16,921 nucleotides of DNA from Bacillus sp. JCM 19058 (GTDB lineage Bacteria > Bacillota > Bacilli > Bacillales_H > Bacillaceae_D). The translations under genes and the position numbers were made by a program. The notes beneath the pieces were generated by a model. It worked only from the letters and a program-made list of their open reading frames with translations, was not told the origin of the DNA and made no database searches. Below, piece by piece: positions 1 to 7,289 of the stretch; positions within the stretch are counted from its first letter, which is position 1; each line of letters begins with the position of its first letter. Location of the stretch: positions 1 to 16,921 of the forward strand of contig BAXO01000110.1 in NCBI GenBank assembly GCA_001310555.1, read 5' to 3'.

Positions 1-182
1 GACGGGTTGTTTTTATGATGGGGACTGACCTCTAAGCGGGACAGAAGTGGTTTTATTCCAATTATGTAGACAATCTAATGAATTCCCGTGCTTTCACACA
101 TCGCAGGCAACTGCTCAAGTCTAGTACAGTACAAAACCTACCAATTGTCGAAAGATATTTACAAAAAAAGTTTTTGGCTAAT

Positions 183-211
183 GTATAGATTCCGAGAAAT
201 CTGCTCAGACT
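183..211 (+). promoter_or_regulatory. possible sigma-F promoter of spoIIQ
   Basis: GTATA at 183-187 matches the sigma-F -35 element (GYATA). After a 15-base spacer, GCTCAGACT at 203-211 matches the -10 pattern GGNNANANT with one mismatch. In B. subtilis spoIIQ is transcribed by sigma-F in the forespore, which is why this match was sought. Caveat: the start of transcription would fall only a few bases before the ribosome site at 219-225, so the leader would be unusually short. Confidence 0.3.
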
Positions 212-232
212 GGTTGCTGAGGTGATGAAACA

Positions 233-1077
233 ATGAAACAAGAAGACAAACAACGCTCTTCTAAAAATGAGGAAAAATCTTTCAATGTGCAACGTCTGTT
301 GCGCAAACGCTGGATTGTCCCTGCTGTCTATTTAGTCGCAGCTGCCGGAGTTTTGACTGCTGTCTTTTACTTGCAAGGCAATGACGAGTCTACTAGTCCA
401 CAAGACGGGATTGAAGTAACAGACCCTTCACAGCAAAATCACTTGGACCAGATGGGGAAGAGGCTGTTGAAGTAACAGTCCCAAATGAGATGTTGAAAGT
501 ACCAGTTGCTAGCGAGAATCAAGTAGAAATTGTCGGCCAATTTTATGATGTTAACAGCTCAACGGAAGAACAGCAAGAAGCTCTAGTTTACTACAATAAT
601 ACCTACTTCCAAAATAAGGGGATTGACTATGCCGACCCGGAAGGAGAAGCATTTGAAGTGACTGCTGCACTAAGCGGCACAGTGACTGAAGCGAAGAAAG
701 ATTCCCTGCTTGGCTACGTGGTGGAGTTAAATCATGGCAACGACATTGTCACCCACTACAATAGTCTTGAATCAATCGATGTGGAAGTAGGCGACACGGT
801 CAAACAAGGTGACGCGCTCGGAGTGGCTGGCCTCAATCTTTACAATTCAGAAGCCGGTGTTCACGTTCACTTTCAACTCCGTCAGGATGGAGTTCCTGTG
901 AATCCGAATGAATTGTTCGAACAGCCGATTGAAAGCATTGTTGACAATTCAAAAGAAGAGGACAAAGAGGCTGCTGACGAAGAAGACAAAGAAGTTACTG
1001 ATGAAGAAGACAAGGAAGATACGGACGAAGAAGGCAGTAAAAAAAGCGAGGAAGAGACTGTCCAGGAACAAGAGTAG
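233..1077 (+). CDS. spoIIQ: SpoIIQ, forespore engulfment/channel protein with degenerate LytM domain (frameshifted)
   Basis: SpoIIQ is a forespore membrane protein that binds SpoIIIAH across the intermembrane space during engulfment. The ATG at 233 follows GAGGTGA at 219-225. Residues 27-48 form one membrane segment after a basic N-terminus. The M23/LytM domain spans roughly residues 100-232: NKGID stands where active peptidases have HxGxD, so the first zinc-ligand His is Asn (about residue 128), while Asp 132 and the HVH pair (about 211-213) are kept. This fits the inactive LytM fold of Bacillus SpoIIQ. The acidic tail has three 8-residue repeats. The frame breaks near 451: restoring one base (CAG GAT GGG GAA) joins residues 1-73 to the rest and gives 281 residues, close to the B. 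subtilis length of about 283. Position next to spoIIID and mbl agrees. Confidence 0.93.
955..1026 (+). repeat. three tandem 24-base units in the spoIIQ tail
   Basis: Three in-frame 24-base units encode the 8-residue repeats EEDKEAAD, EEDKEVTD and EEDKEDTD, followed by a degenerate fourth starting EEGSKK. They make an acidic, probably disordered C-terminal tail beyond the LytM domain. Confidence 0.85.
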
Positions 1078-1091
1078 TCTCAGTCTAAAAG

Positions 1092-1118
1092 AAACAGCCC
1101 GCTCGGGCTGTTTTTTTA
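1092..1118 (+). terminator. terminator of spoIIQ
   Basis: AAACAGCCC at 1092-1100 pairs perfectly with GGGCTGTTT at 1105-1113 around a GCTC loop, followed by more T. It lies 15 bases after the spoIIQ stop, a classic Rho-independent terminator, so spoIIQ is probably monocistronic at its 3' end. Confidence 0.93.
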
Positions 1119-1282
1119 TGGAGATCAGCAACCGCTAAGTTATTCGCTCAAATGTCCGCAGTGAAGACAAGTAGGAATATTTATTAAAAATATTTCTCAA
1201 TTTTTTTTGTCCGGATAAGCAGAAATAAAACGGATCATCTTGAGTTTTCAGTGAAAACAGCGCTCGTCCTGCTAAGAATATG

Positions 1283-1311
1283 GTATATCTGAACATCCTC
1301 CCTAATAAACT
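1283..1311 (+). promoter_or_regulatory. predicted sigma-E promoter of spoIIID
   Basis: GTATATC at 1283-1289 resembles the sigma-E -35 element. AATAAACT at 1304-1311 matches 6 of 8 positions of the -10 pattern CATACAMT, with a 14-base spacer, which is typical. Transcription would begin near 1318, leaving a normal leader before the ribosome site at 1335. The spoIIID gene is known to be sigma-E dependent in B. subtilis. Confidence 0.5.
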
Positions 1312-1349
1312 GTACCAATCACCAACACAGAATTAGGGAGGCGAGTCGT

Positions 1350-1637
1350 GTGCATGATTACATCAAAGAACGAACAATCAAGATAGGCAGGTATATTATC
1401 GAGACACGCAAAACTGTGCGAACGATAGCGAAAGAATTCGGAGTCTCGAAAAGTACCGTACACAAGGATTTGACAGAGCGTTTACCTGAAATAAATCCTG
1501 AATTGGCAAACGAGGTTAAAGAAATCCTTGAGTACCACAAGTCTATTCGCCATTTGCGGGGTGGTGAGGCGACGAAGGTAAAGTATCGTAAGACACAAGG
1601 TGGCTCAGTCCATGAAATCGTAAAAACACAAAATTAA
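1350..1637 (+). CDS. spoIIID: SpoIIID, mother-cell sporulation transcription regulator
   Basis: A 95-residue helix-turn-helix protein that in Bacillus activates and represses many sigma-E regulon genes and helps start sigK expression. The first 75 or so residues are nearly identical to B. subtilis SpoIIID as remembered: VHDYIKERTIKIGRYI at the start, the helix-turn-helix around IAKEFGVSKSTVHKDL (residues 26-41), then ERLPEINPELANEVKEIL and the basic segment RHLRGGEATK. The start is GTG at 1350, with AGGGAGG at 1335-1341 eight bases upstream, matching the GTG start of the family. The reading frame is intact, unlike several neighbours. It sits directly upstream of mbl, as in B. subtilis. Confidence 0.97.
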   Translation: MHDYIKERTIKIGRYIIETRKTVRTIAKEFGVSKSTVHKDLTERLPEINPELANEVKEILEYHKSIRHLRGGEATKVKYRKTQGGSVHEIVKTQN

Positions 1638-1743
1638 TTGGATGAAAAATGTCCCTGACCGAACTTTTTATGATAAAATTGAAAATTAGGTATATCGTAA
1701 TTATTAGACGTGATCAGGTTCGGAAAATAGGGAGGAAAAAGTC

Positions 1744-2750
1744 ATGTTTGGTCGAGATATTGGAATAGATCTAGGTACTGCAAACGTCCTAGTTTATGTG
1801 AAAGGTAATGGAATCGTGCTCGATGAGCCTTCCGTTGTCGCTGTGGAAACCCCTACGAAGCAAGTTCTTGCTGTAGGAGAAGAAGCTTTCCGGATGGTGG
1901 GCCGTACACCAGGAAATATTGTTGCAATGCGCCCTATGAAGGATGGGGTCATTGCCAACTTTGAGATGACAGAATCGATGTTAAAACATTTTTTGAGCAA
2001 AATTAATGCCAAAAATTTGTTTTCAAAGCCGCGCATTCTTATTTGCTGTCCGACAAACATTACTTCAGTTGAGCAGAAAGCGATACGCGAAGCGGCAGAA
2101 AAAAAAGCGGTGGTAGAAATGTTTATTTGGAAGAGGAACCGAAAGTTGCTGCGATTGGAGCTGGAATGGATATTTTTCAACCGAGCGGTAACATGGTCGT
2201 AGACATAGGCGGTGGGACAACAGATGTTGCTGTTCTTTCAATGGGTGATATCGTCACCGCCTCTTCCATTAAAATTGCCGGAGACCGTTTTGATTCGGAT
2301 ATTTTAACGTATATTAAAAAGAAATATAAGCTCTTAATCGGGGAACGTACGTCAGAAAATATTAAAATGCAAGTGGCAACAGTATTTCCTAGTGCACGTC
2401 AGGAGGAAATCGATATCCGTGGCCGTGACATGGTTAGTGGACTCCCGCGAACGATTACGATCACTTCCGATGAGATTGAGCATGCTTTAACCGAATCGGT
2501 TTCTTATATTGTACAAGCTGCCAAGCAGGTGCTTGAACAGACGCCTCCAGAGCTTTCAGCAGATATTATTGACAGGGGAGTTATTTTGACGGGTGGCGGT
2601 GCACTATTACACGGGATCGACCAGCTGTTAGCGGAAGAGTTAAAAGTACCGGTACTCATTGCAGATGAACCAATGCATTGTGTGGCTAAAGGAACAGGGA
2701 TTATACTAGAAAATCTCGATCGCATGTCTAGCAAGAAAATTCAACTGTAA
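1744..2750 (+). CDS. mbl: Mbl, MreB-like actin homologue (frameshifted in a run of A)
   Basis: Mbl polymerises beneath the membrane and guides cell-wall synthesis along the cylinder. The ATG at 1744 follows AGGGAGG at 1729-1735. Actin-fold motifs are present: phosphate-1 loop IGIDLGTAN near the N-terminus, phosphate-2 loop [10 protein letters not shown] (about residue 158) and adenosine motif [12 protein letters not shown] near residue 286. The frame shifts by one at the eight-A run 2099-2106. The second half resumes as [20 protein letters not shown], matching B. subtilis Mbl, which has AEKSGG here. Six A would restore the family sequence exactly; nine A would add one Lys. Repaired length is 334-335 residues against about 333 in B. 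subtilis. Both halves are highly conserved, so a sequence error is more likely than a dead gene. Mbl is identified over MreB by the spoIIID-mbl-flhO order. Confidence 0.95.
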
Positions 2751-2804
2751 AAGCAGCCACAGTGTTCACATACTAGAAGAGCTAAATACATAGGAGGGCT
2801 AAGT

Positions 2805-3623
2805 ATGCTTAGAGGATTATATGGCGCGGCCGCCGGTATGCTCGTGCAACAGCAGCGACAGGAGATGCTGACTAATAACTTGGCAAATGCGACTACACCT
2901 GGATATAAAGCGGATCAATCAGCGATTCGCTCGTTTCCGACGATGCTGATTGCTGCTATGAATACGTCCCAATCTCCACAACGAACTCCCGTAATTGGAG
3001 AGCTTTCGACAGGTGTATATTTACAGGAGCACTTGCCTAACTTTCGCCAAGGTGATTTACAGGAAACAGCGAACTCAACCGATATTGCTTTATTGCAAGG
3101 AACGCTGCCGGAAACAGCAGCAGGCACAACAGGAGCCCTTTTTTATGCCGTTCAGAATGAAAACGGAGACACTCGTTATACACGGAACGGACAATTTACG
3201 ATTGACGGTCAAGGCTTTTTGACAACCGGCGATGGTTATTATGTGTTAAGTCCTGCCGGAGAGCCTTTGCAGGTCAATAATCAGGACTTTCATGTTGCGT
3301 CGAACGGCCTTATTACACAGACTGATGGCACAGCAGCCGGTCAGCTGAATATTGTTTACGCTGAGGATGCGATGCAGCTTGTGAAGGAAGGGAATAACTT
3401 GCTTCGTTACGAAGGAGAAGGTGAACTGCCTACTGTTATTGGGAATGCGGAAATGAACTTCCAGCTACAGCAAGGCTACGTAGAACGTTCGAACGTTGAT
3501 GCTTCCCAAACAATGACGGACATGATGCAGGCATATCGTTCGTTCGAAGCAAATCAGCGTGTGCTCCAAGCTTATGATCGGAGTTTGGAAAAAGCAGTCA
3601 ATGAAATCGGTCGGATTGGCTGA
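2805..3623 (+). CDS. flhO: FlhO, FlgG-family flagellar rod/hook-basal-body protein
   Basis: A 272-residue FlgG-type axial protein of the flagellar basal body, exported by the flagellar type III apparatus; B. subtilis FlhO is about 270 residues. The N-terminus (residues 1-36, LRGLYGAAAGMLVQQQRQ through NNLANATTPGYKAD) is the conserved rod-protein motif. The C-terminal helix (from GYVERSNVDASQTMTDM, about residue 224, to the end) is the second conserved rod segment. The middle contains TRNGQFTIDGQGFLTTGDGYYVL, the FlgE/F/G core. The ATG at 2805 has AGGAGGG at 2792-2798. The gene lies 54 bases after mbl and just upstream of flhP. I found no sigma-D consensus in that gap. The frame is intact. Confidence 0.94.
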   Translation: MLRGLYGAAAGMLVQQQRQEMLTNNLANATTPGYKADQSAIRSFPTMLIAAMNTSQSPQRTPVIGELSTGVYLQEHLPNFRQGDLQETANSTDIALLQGTLPETAAGTTGALFYAVQNENGDTRYTRNGQFTIDGQGFLTTGDGYYVLSPAGEPLQVNNQDFHVASNGLITQTDGTAAGQLNIVYAEDAMQLVKEGNNLLRYEGEGELPTVIGNAEMNFQLQQGYVERSNVDASQTMTDMMQAYRSFEANQRVLQAYDRSLEKAVNEIGRIG

Positions 3624-3698
3624 TTGATTTTAGTATTGATTCGGGTAAATAATGGTGATTGGCATCGACGAATCACCAACGACGGGGAGAAGAAGCCG

Positions 3699-4542
3699 AT
3701 GAATAATGCGATGATCGCAGCAAGCGTTACGATGGGTCAGCTGCAGCGCCAGCTGGATACCGTATCTCACAATATTGCTAATCAAAATACGTCGGGTTAC
3801 AAAAGTCGCGGAGTTCAATTTTCCGATTTATTATACCAGCAAGTGAACAACCAATCGAAAGCAGCTATGGAAGCCGGGCGACTAACCCCAGCCGGCTTGC
3901 GGCGCGGAGCCGGTGCGAAAGTTAGCCAAACGCAGCTTAACCTTGAGCAAGGCCCGCTTCAGCAAACAGAGCGCGAGTTGGACTTTGCTATTACGGCAGA
4001 AAATCACTTTTTTTTCAATCCAATCGGCTCAGAATGATGAAGTAAGCCAGTATTTGATAAGAGACGGAGCTTTCTATTTAAGTGAGGATCCAGGCAATGC
4101 TGAGCTGCTGACGCTTGTAACGAGCGAAGGGGATTATGTCCTTGATCAGGCTGGCAATCGAATAAATTTGCCAGTGAATTTTTCATCAATTCAGCTAAAC
4201 GCCGCTGGTCAGCTCATCGTCACACTGGATGACGGAACAGAAGAGAATGTCGGACAGCTCGGACTCATTGCTATCTTCAAGCCGCAGCTGTTAGAATCTC
4301 TTGGCGGAAACGCATTTCAGTTTCCAGATTTAGCTGAACTAGGCTATGCTGAAGAAGATGTATTTGCAGCGGTCGCAGCAACGGAATCGCGTTTGGTTCA
4401 GCATGCACTTGAAGGCTCAAATGTCGATGTAAGTAAAGAAATGAATGAGCTATTGATGACTCAGCGCCATTACCAGTTTAATTCGCGCTCGCTATCAATA
4501 GCGGATCAAATGGCTGGCCTTGTTAACGGAATACGGGGCTAA
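3699..4542 (+). CDS. flhP: FlhP, FlgG-family flagellar rod/hook-basal-body protein (frameshifted in a run of T)
   Basis: A second FlgG-type basal-body protein, partner of FlhO. The start MNNAMIAASVTMGQLQRQLD at 3699 is the family start and is preceded by a GGGGAG site (3684-3689). The frame is open back to 3624, but those codons look non-coding. N-terminal motif SHNIANQNTSGYKSRGVQF and C-terminal LEGSNVDVSKEMNELLMTQRHYQFNSRSL are typical. The frame breaks at the eight-T run 4008-4015: removing one T gives ENHFFSIQSAQNDEVSQYLIRDGAFYLS, as expected for the family. The repaired product is about 280 residues (B. subtilis about 269). Both halves are well conserved, so an extra T introduced during sequencing is the simplest reading. 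Confidence 0.92.
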
Positions 4543-4569
4543 GACAGGCGAGCGATTGAGGGGAATACA

Positions 4570-4909
4570 ATGAGTAAAAAAAGTTCGGCATCAGGAAGCA
4601 ACAACTGAAGTGAAGACTGAGAATCGAGAGAAAGCATCGCGCTTCGAATTAAAAAAAAAGGAGCGGGAAGAGAAGCGGAATGAAAAAATGGGCGAGAGCA
4701 CTCATTCCTTCCCGCGCAAACCTCGCCTTAGGATTTTGCCGATTTGGCTTCGCCTCATAATAGTTATCGTTCTCGCAGGAGGTTGCCTTTTGCTTGGTCT
4801 GATGTTTGGCTACGGTGTGATTGGAGACGGTGAACCGGCTGAAGCATTGACGACCGAGCCATGGTATCACATTATTGATATAATGCGGGGAGAAGAAAGC
4901 CCTGAATAA
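4570..4909 (+). CDS. EpuA-type small membrane protein (annotated in relatives as RNA polymerase subunit beta family; frameshifted)
   Basis: This resembles the short single-pass membrane proteins of the EpuA family, often labelled DNA-directed RNA polymerase subunit beta in Firmicutes databases. Their exact role is uncertain. A highly charged N-terminal half (Lys/Arg/Glu-rich) precedes a membrane segment around LRLIIVIVLAGGCLLLGLMF, then a short segment ending GEESPE. The only well-placed start is ATG 4570 with GAGGGG at 4558-4563. In the sequence as given this reads only 12 codons to a stop. Removing one A from the seven-A run 4576-4582 yields MSKKVRHQEATTEVKTENRE joined to the rest, 112 residues. 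A GTG at 4610 is possible but has no ribosome site. Location between flhP and fabZ suits the family. Confidence 0.75.
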
Positions 4910-5161
4910 CCCTAGTCTTTTACCGGTCAAAACGTGTCTGGTGAAAGCGGCATTTTTGTTGAGGTAGTAACGGTAAGGAGGCTAATGTCGAGTCGTTTTA
5001 AAGGGGCGGACGCGGCTACATTTGCCAAATGAAAAGCCTTTAGTATGAAGAGTAAGCATCTGATCCATGAAGTCACAGGACGCTAAATGAAAATCGTTCT
5101 TCTTCATGCCAGGCGCTCAAACGAATATGCTACAATGATGAAAAACGGAAGGATGGAAGTC

Positions 5162-5585
5162 ATGCTGACGATCGAAGAAATAAAGGAAATTATTCCACAT
5201 CGCTATCCATTTTTGCTAGTTGACCGGATCCTTGAATTTGAGGAAGGGAAGAAGGCCATAGGCCTTAAAAATGTTAGTGCCAACGAGGAATTTTTTAACG
5301 GACATTTTCCAGAGTACCCAGTCATGCCCGGTGTTCTAATTGTCGAGGCATTAGCGCAAACAGGTGCAGTCGCCATATTAAAAAAAGGAAGAATATAAAG
5401 GCAAGATCGGTTTTTTTGCTGGGATTGATCAATGCCGTTTCAAAAAACAGGTCAAACCGGGTGATCAGCTCCGTCTTGAAGTCGAGGTTACTCGTATAAA
5501 GGGACCGATTGCTAAGGGGCGAGGTGTAGCAACGGTTGATGGCGAAATTGCCGCTGAAGCAGAAATGACGTTTGCCATTAAATAA
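5162..5585 (+). CDS. fabZ: FabZ, (3R)-hydroxyacyl-ACP dehydratase (frameshifted)
   Basis: FabZ dehydrates beta-hydroxyacyl-ACP in each cycle of type II fatty-acid synthesis. It is a soluble hot-dog-fold enzyme. The catalytic His48 (NGHFP) and Glu62 (IVEALAQ) are present, as is the N-terminal [12 protein letters not shown]. The ATG at 5162 follows a GGAAGGA site at about 5148-5154. An in-frame ATG at 5087 exists but adds residues absent from the family. The frame breaks at GG 5387-5388: with one G the sequence reads [20 protein letters not shown], aligning with B. subtilis (LKKEENRGRLAFFAGID). The repaired length is 140 residues against about 141. Intact active site and conserved second half argue for a base error rather than a pseudogene. 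It is expected to be essential or nearly so. Confidence 0.95.
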
Positions 5586-5719
5586 GTTCTAAGTGACAAT
5601 CATACTCGCTGCAAGCGGCTGAAGCGTTACGGAAAGTCAGGTAGAGAGCTTTGGAACTGCCTTTACCGCTTCATTGCACGCGTGAGTCATAATTCACCCA
5701 ATTGGATATAGAACAAAAC

Positions 5720-5746
5720 AAACCTTCCGTCCGTGAAGGTTTTTTA
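5720..5746 (+). terminator. terminator downstream of fabZ
   Basis: AAACCTTC (5720-5727) pairs perfectly with GAAGGTTT (5735-5742) around a 7-base loop and continues into T residues. It lies 135 bases after the fabZ stop and is the first terminator-like structure after the flhO-fabZ group. Confidence 0.8.
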
Positions 5747-6020
5747 AATTTTTCTGGCGATGATAGCATTAGAAGAGTGTAGATGGCAAAGCTATTAACA
5801 AAGCTGATGCAAGCAATGAACCTCCGCTGCAGGATGAAGACAATCGTGTGAAACCAATGGCCATCTTTACTAACAAAATTCGATATAAAAACAGAAATCA
5901 GTTTTTTTGAAAAAGGTGAATCCCTTGCTATATATAGGTTTATCACGGAGAGAGTTTTATGAAATTTTATGGGATAAGTTGTGAAGGTAGTTAGAGATTA
6001 CCAAAAAAAACTGCAAGTTA

Positions 6021-6049
6021 TAGACGTTGATGTATAAGCTTGTTAAGAT
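6021..6049 (+). promoter_or_regulatory. possible sigma-A promoter of the acidic lipoprotein gene
   Basis: TAGACG (6021-6026) and TAAGAT (6044-6049), with a 17-base spacer, each match 4 of 6 consensus positions. The start of transcription would fall at the beginning of the hairpin at 6057. Confidence 0.35.
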
Positions 6050-6056
6050 ACAGACA

Positions 6057-6086
6057 GACTAACAACAGGAAGGCGTTTTGTTAGTC
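6057..6086 (+). promoter_or_regulatory. hairpin in the 5' leader of the lipoprotein gene
   Basis: GACTAACAA (6057-6065) pairs perfectly with TTGTTAGTC (6078-6086) around a 12-base loop. No run of T follows, so it is not a terminator. It would sit at the extreme 5' end of the transcript predicted from the promoter just upstream and could stabilise the mRNA or serve as an operator. The function is unknown. Confidence 0.5.
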
Positions 6087-6117
6087 GACCTTTAAAAATG
6101 ATTTGGGGGTAATATCA

Positions 6118-6431
6118 ATGAAAAACAAATTTTTAATGACAACAGCAGCTGCTGTATTATCTTTAGGAGTATTGGCTGCATGTGGAGACGCTGAACAAGA
6201 ACCAGGCGTAGACAACGAGCCTATTGAAAATCCAGCTCTTGACGATGGTGCCGAGGACGGCGTTGAAGGCGGTCTAGACGATGGAACTGAAGAGGATGGC
6301 CTAGATGATGGTGGTATCGAAGACGGTCTAGATGATGGTGCTGAAGACGGATAGATGATGGAACTGAAGACGACGGTCTTGGCGATGGACTTGATGATGA
6401 TGGTGCCGAAGACGAAGAAGGAATTGAATAA
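6118..6431 (+). CDS. acidic repeat lipoprotein, function unknown (frameshifted in the repeat)
   Basis: The ATG at 6118 follows GGGGG at 6105-6109. Residues 1-21 form a lipoprotein signal with lipobox LAAC, so Cys22 would be lipidated and the protein anchored to the outer membrane face. The mature part is almost entirely Asp, Glu and Gly, with repeated D-G-L-D-D-G units separated by short variable acidic segments, and no recognisable domain. In the sequence as given a TAG at 6352 ends it at 78 residues. One lost base near 6350-6352, where the unit should read GACGGNCTAGAT, explains this; the repaired frame continues in the same repeat to a stop at 6429-6431 (104 residues). A terminator follows closely, which supports the longer end. 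Such composition suggests metal or cation binding at the surface, but that is a guess. Confidence 0.8.
6241..6405 (+). repeat. degenerate tandem repeats encoding DGLDDG units
   Basis: Repeated blocks of the type GAY-GGN-CTA-GAT-GAT-GGN recur about every 24-36 bases with short variable inserts. This could allow slippage and length variation; the frame break near 6350 falls within one copy. Confidence 0.75.
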
Positions 6432-6438
6432 TAATATA

Positions 6439-6470
6439 AAAAAGAGACCTCAACTTGAGGTCTTTTTTTT
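6439..6470. terminator. bidirectional terminator between lipoprotein and cupin genes
   Basis: AGACCTCA (6445-6452) and TGAGGTCT (6456-6463) form a perfect stem with a 3-base loop, with an A run before and an eight-T run after. It lies just downstream of the lipoprotein stop. On the other strand it follows the cupin stop (6534), so it can serve both convergent genes. Confidence 0.9.
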
Positions 6471-6533
6471 AAGCGGCGGCTCATAGGCTATTATTTACGT
6501 TTTATGTGTATGGTCATAAGATTAAGTTGTCCT

Positions 6534-7058
6534 TTAGTATTGCCAATAGGTTGGTCTTTCCTCGGCCAACGCGATCGCTTTCGTTTCTTGGACAGTACCG
6601 TGTGGATGATGAGGAGGTGCGTAAATTGAATAAAGTTTTAAAGGAACATGTCCTTTGTTAGTAACATTGTGCCATGTTCCCGCAGGGACCATGATCGCAT
6701 CATTTTCATGGACGTGGCGTACAAAATTCAGGGCATGCTGCTGCTTTCCCATTTGAACAATGCCCTGTCCTTGTTCAAGTCGTAAAAATTGATCGGTGTC
6801 AGGATGGATTTCTAACCCTATGTCTCCTCCCACTGGAATACTCATTAAGGTAACTTGCAAATGATGTCCTGTCCAGAGAGCGCTTCGGTACATGTTGTTT
6901 CTCTTTGTCGCCTCTTCAATATTTATTACAAACGGCTCTGGTCCAAAATCGGTGACTCGGTAATCGCCATAGTTGTAGTATGATCTTGGATAAAACGTCT
7001 GATTATAAAATGAGTGTGGAGAGGGGGATTGGTAGGAGGAGTTTGGTATATAATACAT
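6534..7058 (-). CDS. cupin-domain protein, probably spore-associated
   Basis: A 174-residue protein. The N-terminal 35 residues are rich in Tyr, Ser, Pro and Asn (MYYIPNSSYQSPSPHSFYNQ), as in spore-coat-type proteins. The rest is a single cupin barrel: motif 1 around GGDIGLEIHPDTDQFLRLEQ (residues 77-96) and motif 2 around NDAIMVPAGTWHNVTN (about 119-134), with His residues placed for a metal. It resembles the YrkC-like cupins of Bacillus. No enzyme activity can be assigned. The start has GAAAGGAA about seven bases upstream on the minus strand. A sigma-K-like promoter lies upstream, which would place expression in the late mother cell. Convergent with the lipoprotein gene. Confidence 0.82.
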   Translation of the reverse strand: MYYIPNSSYQSPSPHSFYNQTFYPRSYYNYGDYRVTDFGPEPFVINIEEATKRNNMYRSALWTGHHLQVTLMSIPVGGDIGLEIHPDTDQFLRLEQGQGIVQMGKQQHALNFVRHVHENDAIMVPAGTWHNVTNKGHVPLKLYSIYAPPHHPHGTVQETKAIALAEERPTYWQY

Positions 7059-7088
7059 GAGTGTTCATTCCTTTCGCAATTAGTACCA

Positions 7089-7115
7089 TATCATATGCCT
7101 ATGTTCGTGAAACGT
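7089..7115 (-). promoter_or_regulatory. candidate sigma-K promoter of the cupin gene
   Basis: On the minus strand CATATGATA (7097 down to 7089) matches the sigma-K -10 pattern CATANNNTA. AC (7115-7114) lies 16 bases upstream, fitting the AC-N16-17 arrangement. The predicted start of transcription, near 7082, is about 24 bases before the gene. The short consensus makes chance matches possible. Confidence 0.4.
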
Positions 7116-7226
7116 TCATTTAGGCTCATTGGAAAAAGGAACAACCACTTTTTAACCCATCAACGGCTGAGATTTGAGATATACACCTAACATTCGGATT
7201 GTTGTCCGATTGAACATCGTGTTGGA

Positions 7227-7259
7227 AAGAAGAAGACATTCTTTTCGAATGCTTCTTCC
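7227..7259 (-). terminator. probable terminator of the DapB-like gene
   Basis: On the minus strand GAAGAAGCATTC pairs with GAATG-T-CTTCTTC (one bulge) around a short A-rich loop, followed by TTTCC. It lies about 30 bases after the stop of the oxidoreductase gene. The T tail is weak. Confidence 0.5.
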
Positions 7260-7289
7260 TCTCAGCGTGGGCAATTGTTAGCGTACTGT

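Larger units (their letters stand above)
5586..6117 (+). other. gene-poor spacer between fabZ and the acidic lipoprotein gene
   Basis: I see no convincing gene in these 530 bases. The stretch contains a terminator (5720-5746), an AT-rich region, and a promoter-like pair plus hairpin before the lipoprotein gene. A minus-strand open frame (5671-5946) runs through the terminator and lacks a recognisable product. Confidence 0.6.

Noticed and set aside
1..182. Left-edge sequence as the end of an upstream gene such as spoIID
   Set aside because: No plus-strand frame reads convincingly into the window; only a T-rich GACGGGTTGTTTTT that might be half of a terminator.
2099..2106. Programmed frameshifting at A/T runs (mbl, flhP, ggt, lysR)
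   Set aside because: The breaks lie in unrelated genes, go in both directions, include non-slippery sites, and the families are not known to use recoding.
5671..5946. Minus-strand open frame of 91 codons after fabZ
   Set aside because: It runs across the fabZ terminator, has no clear ribosome site and no recognisable domain.
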